Positions 61,216 through 64,000 of a DNA stretch of 64,000 bases are shown here, piece by piece. This stretch comes from DASUAS01 sp963756895 (GTDB lineage Bacteria > Actinomycetota > Acidimicrobiia > IMCC26256 > DASPTH01). Every line of letters begins with the position of its first letter. The stretch's first letter is position 1. The notes under the pieces were generated by a model. The model worked only from the letters and a program-made list of their open reading frames with translations. It was not told the DNA's origin and made no database searches. The stretch spans positions 372,001-436,000 of the forward strand of contig CAVWPI010000007.1 in assembly GCA_963756895.1 (NCBI GenBank), given 5' to 3'. The position numbers were made by a program, and so were the translations under genes.

Positions 61216-62685
61216 GTGGTTGCAACCGAGCGCTCGAGCCAGACAGTCGACGTGCCGTTCATCATCCGTGGCCGCGTCGTGGACCACATGGCACTCGAGC
61301 ACCACGCTGGCGATCTCCGCTTCCGTACGCCCGATCCGCACGCGCTACTCGGTGAACTTCCCCTTGCTTCGCGTGTCGGGATGGCCGACCTCCACTCGAT
61401 CACGATCGACGACATCGTCGACTTCCTCGCTGCGCTCGGCGCTCGACTCGATCTGGCGCACAACGAACACCTGCAGCATGCGTTTGCGCTCACGGTGCGG
61501 GCCTCGAACCTGACCGAAGCGGTCGTACGTTCGTCCTACGAGGACCAGCTCGCACGCTTCTTCCAGCCCGAGCGAATCCACGCCGCGATCGACCGTCGGC
61601 TCGGGCGGGCGTATCTCGAAGGTTGGGTGCACGAACCCGACGCCGACGGCCGCGACCTGCGCGTGCGCGCGTTCGGCGCGCGAACCACTCACGTCGTCGC
61701 AGGCAACAGCCCTGGCGTGTCCGCCCAGACCATCGTCAGGAACGCGATCACGCGCGGCGACGCGATCATCAAGACGCCGGCGAACGACCCGGTCACCGCA
61801 GTCGCCATCCTGCGGACGATGGTCGACCTCGACGCAGACCATCCCGTCACCAGACACGTGAGTGCGGTCCACTGGCGTGGCGGCGACGAGCTCGTCGAGC
61901 AGGTTGCCTTCACGAGCCCCAGCATCGACAAGATCGTGGCGTGGGGTGGCGTCGCGGCGATCCGACATGTTGCGAAGTACGTCGGTCCCGGCGTGGAGCT
62001 GATCGCACTTGACCCGAAGATCAGCATCTCGCTGCTCGGCGAGCGCGTGATCACCGACCCGGACGTCCGTTCGGACGCGGCGAGACGCCTCGGGATCGAC
62101 GTCGGGACGATGAACCAGGAGGCGTGCGTGAACTCGCGCATCGCGTATCTGGAGGTCGGTGAGCTCGAGGATCCCCGACCCGAGGTGCTCGACTTCGCGG
62201 CTCAGGTCTTCGCTGCGCTCGAGGGCCTCCCCGGCTCGTCGAGCACCGCCGTGGAACGGCTCCCGGCCGAGCTCCGCGACGAGATCGAGAGCGCGCTGCT
62301 CCTCGGCGAACCGGAAGTGGTCGGCGGCGGGACAGGTGCCGGAGGTGTACTCATCTCGTGGGATGGACGGCCCGTCGACTACAGCGCGCTGCTCTCTGCG
62401 CGGTACGTCAACCTCGTGCCGGTCCCCAGCCTTCGTGAGGTCCTCGGCCGGATCTCTTCGACGACGCAGACGTGCGGGGTGTTCCCGGTCTCGGTGCGAG
62501 AGGCGTTGCGGGACCAACTGGCGCTCGCGGGCGTCCAGCGCGTCGTCACGCTGGGCGTGGCCGCTGCCGGCGGAGACAACCAGGCGATCCCACAAGACGG
62601 CGTCGAGGTGCTGCGGCGCATGTGTCGCTGGATCGTCGACGAAGGGGATCGAGCCGCGTCGGAAGCCGTGCCCGTGGTGCGCTGA
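61216..62685 (+). CDS. luxC: LuxC-type acyl-CoA reductase (module 2)
   Basis: A 489-residue intact LuxC-family acyl reductase. N-terminal VDVPFIIRGRVVDHMALEHH, DLAHNEHLQHAFALTVRASN, NADP-binding loop THVVAGNSPGVSAQTIVRNA, HVSAVHWRGGDELVEQVAF and the catalytic-cysteine motif TMNQEACVNSRIAYLEVGE. It parallels module 1 residue by residue (GNSPGV/GNAPGV, WRGGDE/WRGGDP, DPKISISLLGE/DPKVSISLLGR, NQEAC/NQEVC). GTG 61216 is 1 bp after the luxE stop. It would reduce an acyl thioester or LuxE-bound acyl group to aldehyde with NADPH. Confidence 0.88.
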   Translation: MVATERSSQTVDVPFIIRGRVVDHMALEHHAGDLRFRTPDPHALLGELPLASRVGMADLHSITIDDIVDFLAALGARLDLAHNEHLQHAFALTVRASNLTEAVVRSSYEDQLARFFQPERIHAAIDRRLGRAYLEGWVHEPDADGRDLRVRAFGARTTHVVAGNSPGVSAQTIVRNAITRGDAIIKTPANDPVTAVAILRTMVDLDADHPVTRHVSAVHWRGGDELVEQVAFTSPSIDKIVAWGGVAAIRHVAKYVGPGVELIALDPKISISLLGERVITDPDVRSDAARRLGIDVGTMNQEACVNSRIAYLEVGELEDPRPEVLDFAAQVFAALEGLPGSSSTAVERLPAELRDEIESALLLGEPEVVGGGTGAGGVLISWDGRPVDYSALLSARYVNLVPVPSLREVLGRISSTTQTCGVFPVSVREALRDQLALAGVQRVVTLGVAAAGGDNQAIPQDGVEVLRRMCRWIVDEGDRAASEAVPVVR

Positions 62686-62773
62686 CGAGGCCGCGTCCTG
62701 TCGGATCCCTCGCCTTGCGACATCCGACCTTGGACAGACACTGCACAGACGCGATCAAACCGATGGAGCCAAA

Positions 62774-63711
62774 GTGCCGTACCTGAGCATGCAATGGGGC
62801 ACCGCCAACGTGGGGAAGCACGCGCTCCGCAACATCGCCGAGCGGCCCGGGTTCGAGCTGGTCGGCGCGTGGGTGTACAACCCCGACAAGGTCGGCCAGG
62901 ATGCGGGCGAGCTGCTCGGCCCGGAGCCGCCGGGCGTCCGGGTGAACCCCGGGCTCCATCTGCAGGGGGCGGGCGAGAACGCCGCCGCTCGCCTGCGCGC
63001 CGCCTGCGACGAGGGCGGGTCCTCGTTCTTCGACGTGGGGATCAACCCCGGGTTCGCCATGGACCTCTGGCCGATCACGCTGTCGCGCGTCTGTCGACGC
63101 ATCGACAAGATCACCGCCACCGAGGTCGTGGACGTCACGCGCTACGCCTCCATCCACATGGTGCGAGACGCCATCGGCTTCGGAGTGCCTCCCGATCAGC
63201 CGGTCCCGGTGGATGCGCACAACCAGGAGGTGTACGAGTCCGTGTACTACCTCGCGATGCGGATGTTGGCCGACGCGATCGGCATCGACCTCGACGGGGT
63301 GAAGTACCACCGCGGAGTGGCCACCACCGACCGGGACATCGAGATCGCCGCGAGCACCATCGAAGCGGGCACCGTGGCCGCGATGAAGTTCGTCTTCGAC
63401 GGCACGGTCGACGACCGTCCGGTGATCTCGCTCCAACTGGTGCGGCGGGTGAGCGACGAGGTTGCGCGCGAGTGGCCGACCGGCGACAGCCGCTGGCTCG
63501 TCCACATCGACGGCGGCGATCCGGTGGTCGACTCGGAGTTGGTGATGGCGACGGAGGAGGACGCCGGTCGTGCGGTGTCGCTCTCGGTCGCGACGCTGCT
63601 GCTCAACGCGGTCCCGACCGTCGTGGAGACGCCGCCCGGTCTCCTCGACAACCTCACCCCCCCCTGCACGGCGGAGGCTACGTCGAGCGTCGCGCGCTTG
63701 CGCGGAGCTGA
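62774..63711 (+). CDS. Dihydrodipicolinate reductase-like protein 2, with internal deletion and frameshift
   Basis: About 312 residues, paralogous to 56772-57854. It opens LSMQWGTANVGKHALRNIAE (GTG 62774) and shares SSFFDVGINPGFAMDLWPIT and the C-terminal LLDNLT. Relative to the first copy, about 55 residues between GV and the PGF/PGL segment are missing in frame, removing the end of the nucleotide-binding domain and the segment that leads to the catalytic domain. In addition a run of eight C at 63657-63664 (nine would keep frame) shifts the last 16 residues; corrected, they read HGGGYVERRALARS to the stop at 63711. The run-length fault looks like a sequencing error; the 55-residue loss does not. 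Confidence 0.75.
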
Positions 63712-63731
63712 CCGCCGACGCCGAGGACGGC

Positions 63732-64000
63732 TCAGGTCGTGTCGACCGAACGACCAGCGAGGCGCGCGTAGAAGTCGCTCGGGTAGCTCGCGGGCAGCGC
63801 CGTCGCGCGATCCAACGAGGCCCAGAACGACTCGTCGGCCTCGAGCGTGAGCGCGCCGAGTTGCTCACGCAGTTCGCGGGCCGATCGCGCGGCGGTGAGC
63901 GTCGCCGTAATCTCCGGTTGGCGGATCACCCATGCGAGCGCGACCTGTCCGGGTGTCGCACCGATCTGCGCCGCATGCTCGATCACCACCTCGGTGACCC
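63732..64000 (-). CDS. Aldo/keto reductase C-terminal fragment, cut by the window edge
   Basis: The minus-strand frame entering from the right edge gives 85-90 residues that end TT at 63732. TPGQVALAWVIRQPEITATL and LGALTLEADESFWASLDRAT are typical of aldo/keto reductases: the VALAWVI helix and the last helix before the C-terminal loop. The NADPH-binding R-x-x-x-x-x-N region is ARSARELREQLG. It converges with the dihydrodipicolinate-reductase-like gene. Nothing can be said about substrate from this part. Confidence 0.8.
   Translation of the reverse strand, partial: VTEVVIEHAAQIGATPGQVALAWVIRQPEITATLTAARSARELREQLGALTLEADESFWASLDRATALPASYPSDFYARLAGRSVDTT

Noticed and set aside
48856..62685. 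Bioluminescence (lux) operon
   Set aside because: Only LuxC- and LuxE-like genes are present. There is no luxA, luxB or luxD, and LLM-type luciferase-like genes elsewhere (42844) are of the F420 type and not linked.
1..64000. CRISPR array, tRNA, rRNA or prophage genes
   Set aside because: I saw no regular direct repeats with spacers, no cloverleaf or rRNA sequence, and no integrase, capsid or terminase genes. The two transposase pieces are fragments.

Overview
The window is high-GC DNA (roughly two thirds G+C by eye) with GTG and TTG starts, many 1-11 bp gene overlaps, TetR regulators, F420-type luciferase-like oxidoreductases, FadE/EchA/CaiB/MaoC sets, amidohydrolase-2 proteins and a fused isobutyryl-CoA mutase. 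This points to a free-living actinobacterium with a large catabolic accessory genome. Acidimicrobiia or a related uncultured lineage is my inference; nothing in the sequence fixes the taxon. I see no rRNA, tRNA, CRISPR array or phage module.

Left part (1-29 kb): acyl-CoA catabolism under what looks like one regulator. The genes are a thiolase, a decayed MeaA-type mutase cut by an IS5-like remnant, MaoC and SDR enzymes, a branched-chain amino-acid type ABC importer whose two permeases and one ATPase are fused in one polypeptide, a VOC/enoyl-CoA hydratase/CaiB operon, an SDR-TetR operon, a FadE, an IcmF-Hbd operon with a divergent MarR and a cobalamin-receptor-like protein, two carboxymuconolactone-decarboxylase-like genes, two amidohydrolases, an SDR and a P450. 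A 16-bp palindrome, TAGACCGATCGGTCTA or a close variant, lies 39-210 bp upstream of at least nine of these transcription units. The TetR at 14129-14761 is the obvious candidate reader. I found no copy of this motif to the right of 28.3 kb.

Middle (29-46 kb): an aldolase-like protein, another amidohydrolase, an ECH(remnant)-VOC-TIM-barrel operon divergent from a FadE-EchA-FadE-CaiB-acyl-CoA synthetase operon, a hydratase pair, an APH-like kinase divergent from an SDR around a different perfect palindrome, an LLM oxidoreductase, a two-domain VOC protein, a CmcJ/NvfI-type oxygenase and a hotdog protein.

Right part (46-64 kb): two separate LuxE-LuxC (acyl activation plus acyl reductase) modules. 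Module 1 is a minus-strand operon: small two-domain protein, LuxE, LuxC, P450, MFS. Module 2 is LuxE-LuxC followed by a dihydrodipicolinate-reductase-like gene and preceded by a TetR. Each module lies near a copy of the same SDR and of the same two-domain protein family, and one SDR copy is wrecked. The SDR duplication lies either side of an orphan secreted binding protein and abuts an IS1182-like transposase remnant. No luxA, luxB or luxD is present, so I read these as carboxylic-acid/acyl-CoA to aldehyde modules rather than bioluminescence.

Caveat that colours everything: about a third of the genes carry a frameshift, a short tandem duplication or an internal deletion. Some look like sequence errors (one C too few in a run at 63657-63664). 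Others, such as exact 7-, 13-, 16- and 26-bp tandem duplications and IS junctions, do not. Genes that are intact apart from one or a few frameshifts are listed as CDS with the break position; those lacking domains are listed as pseudogenes.
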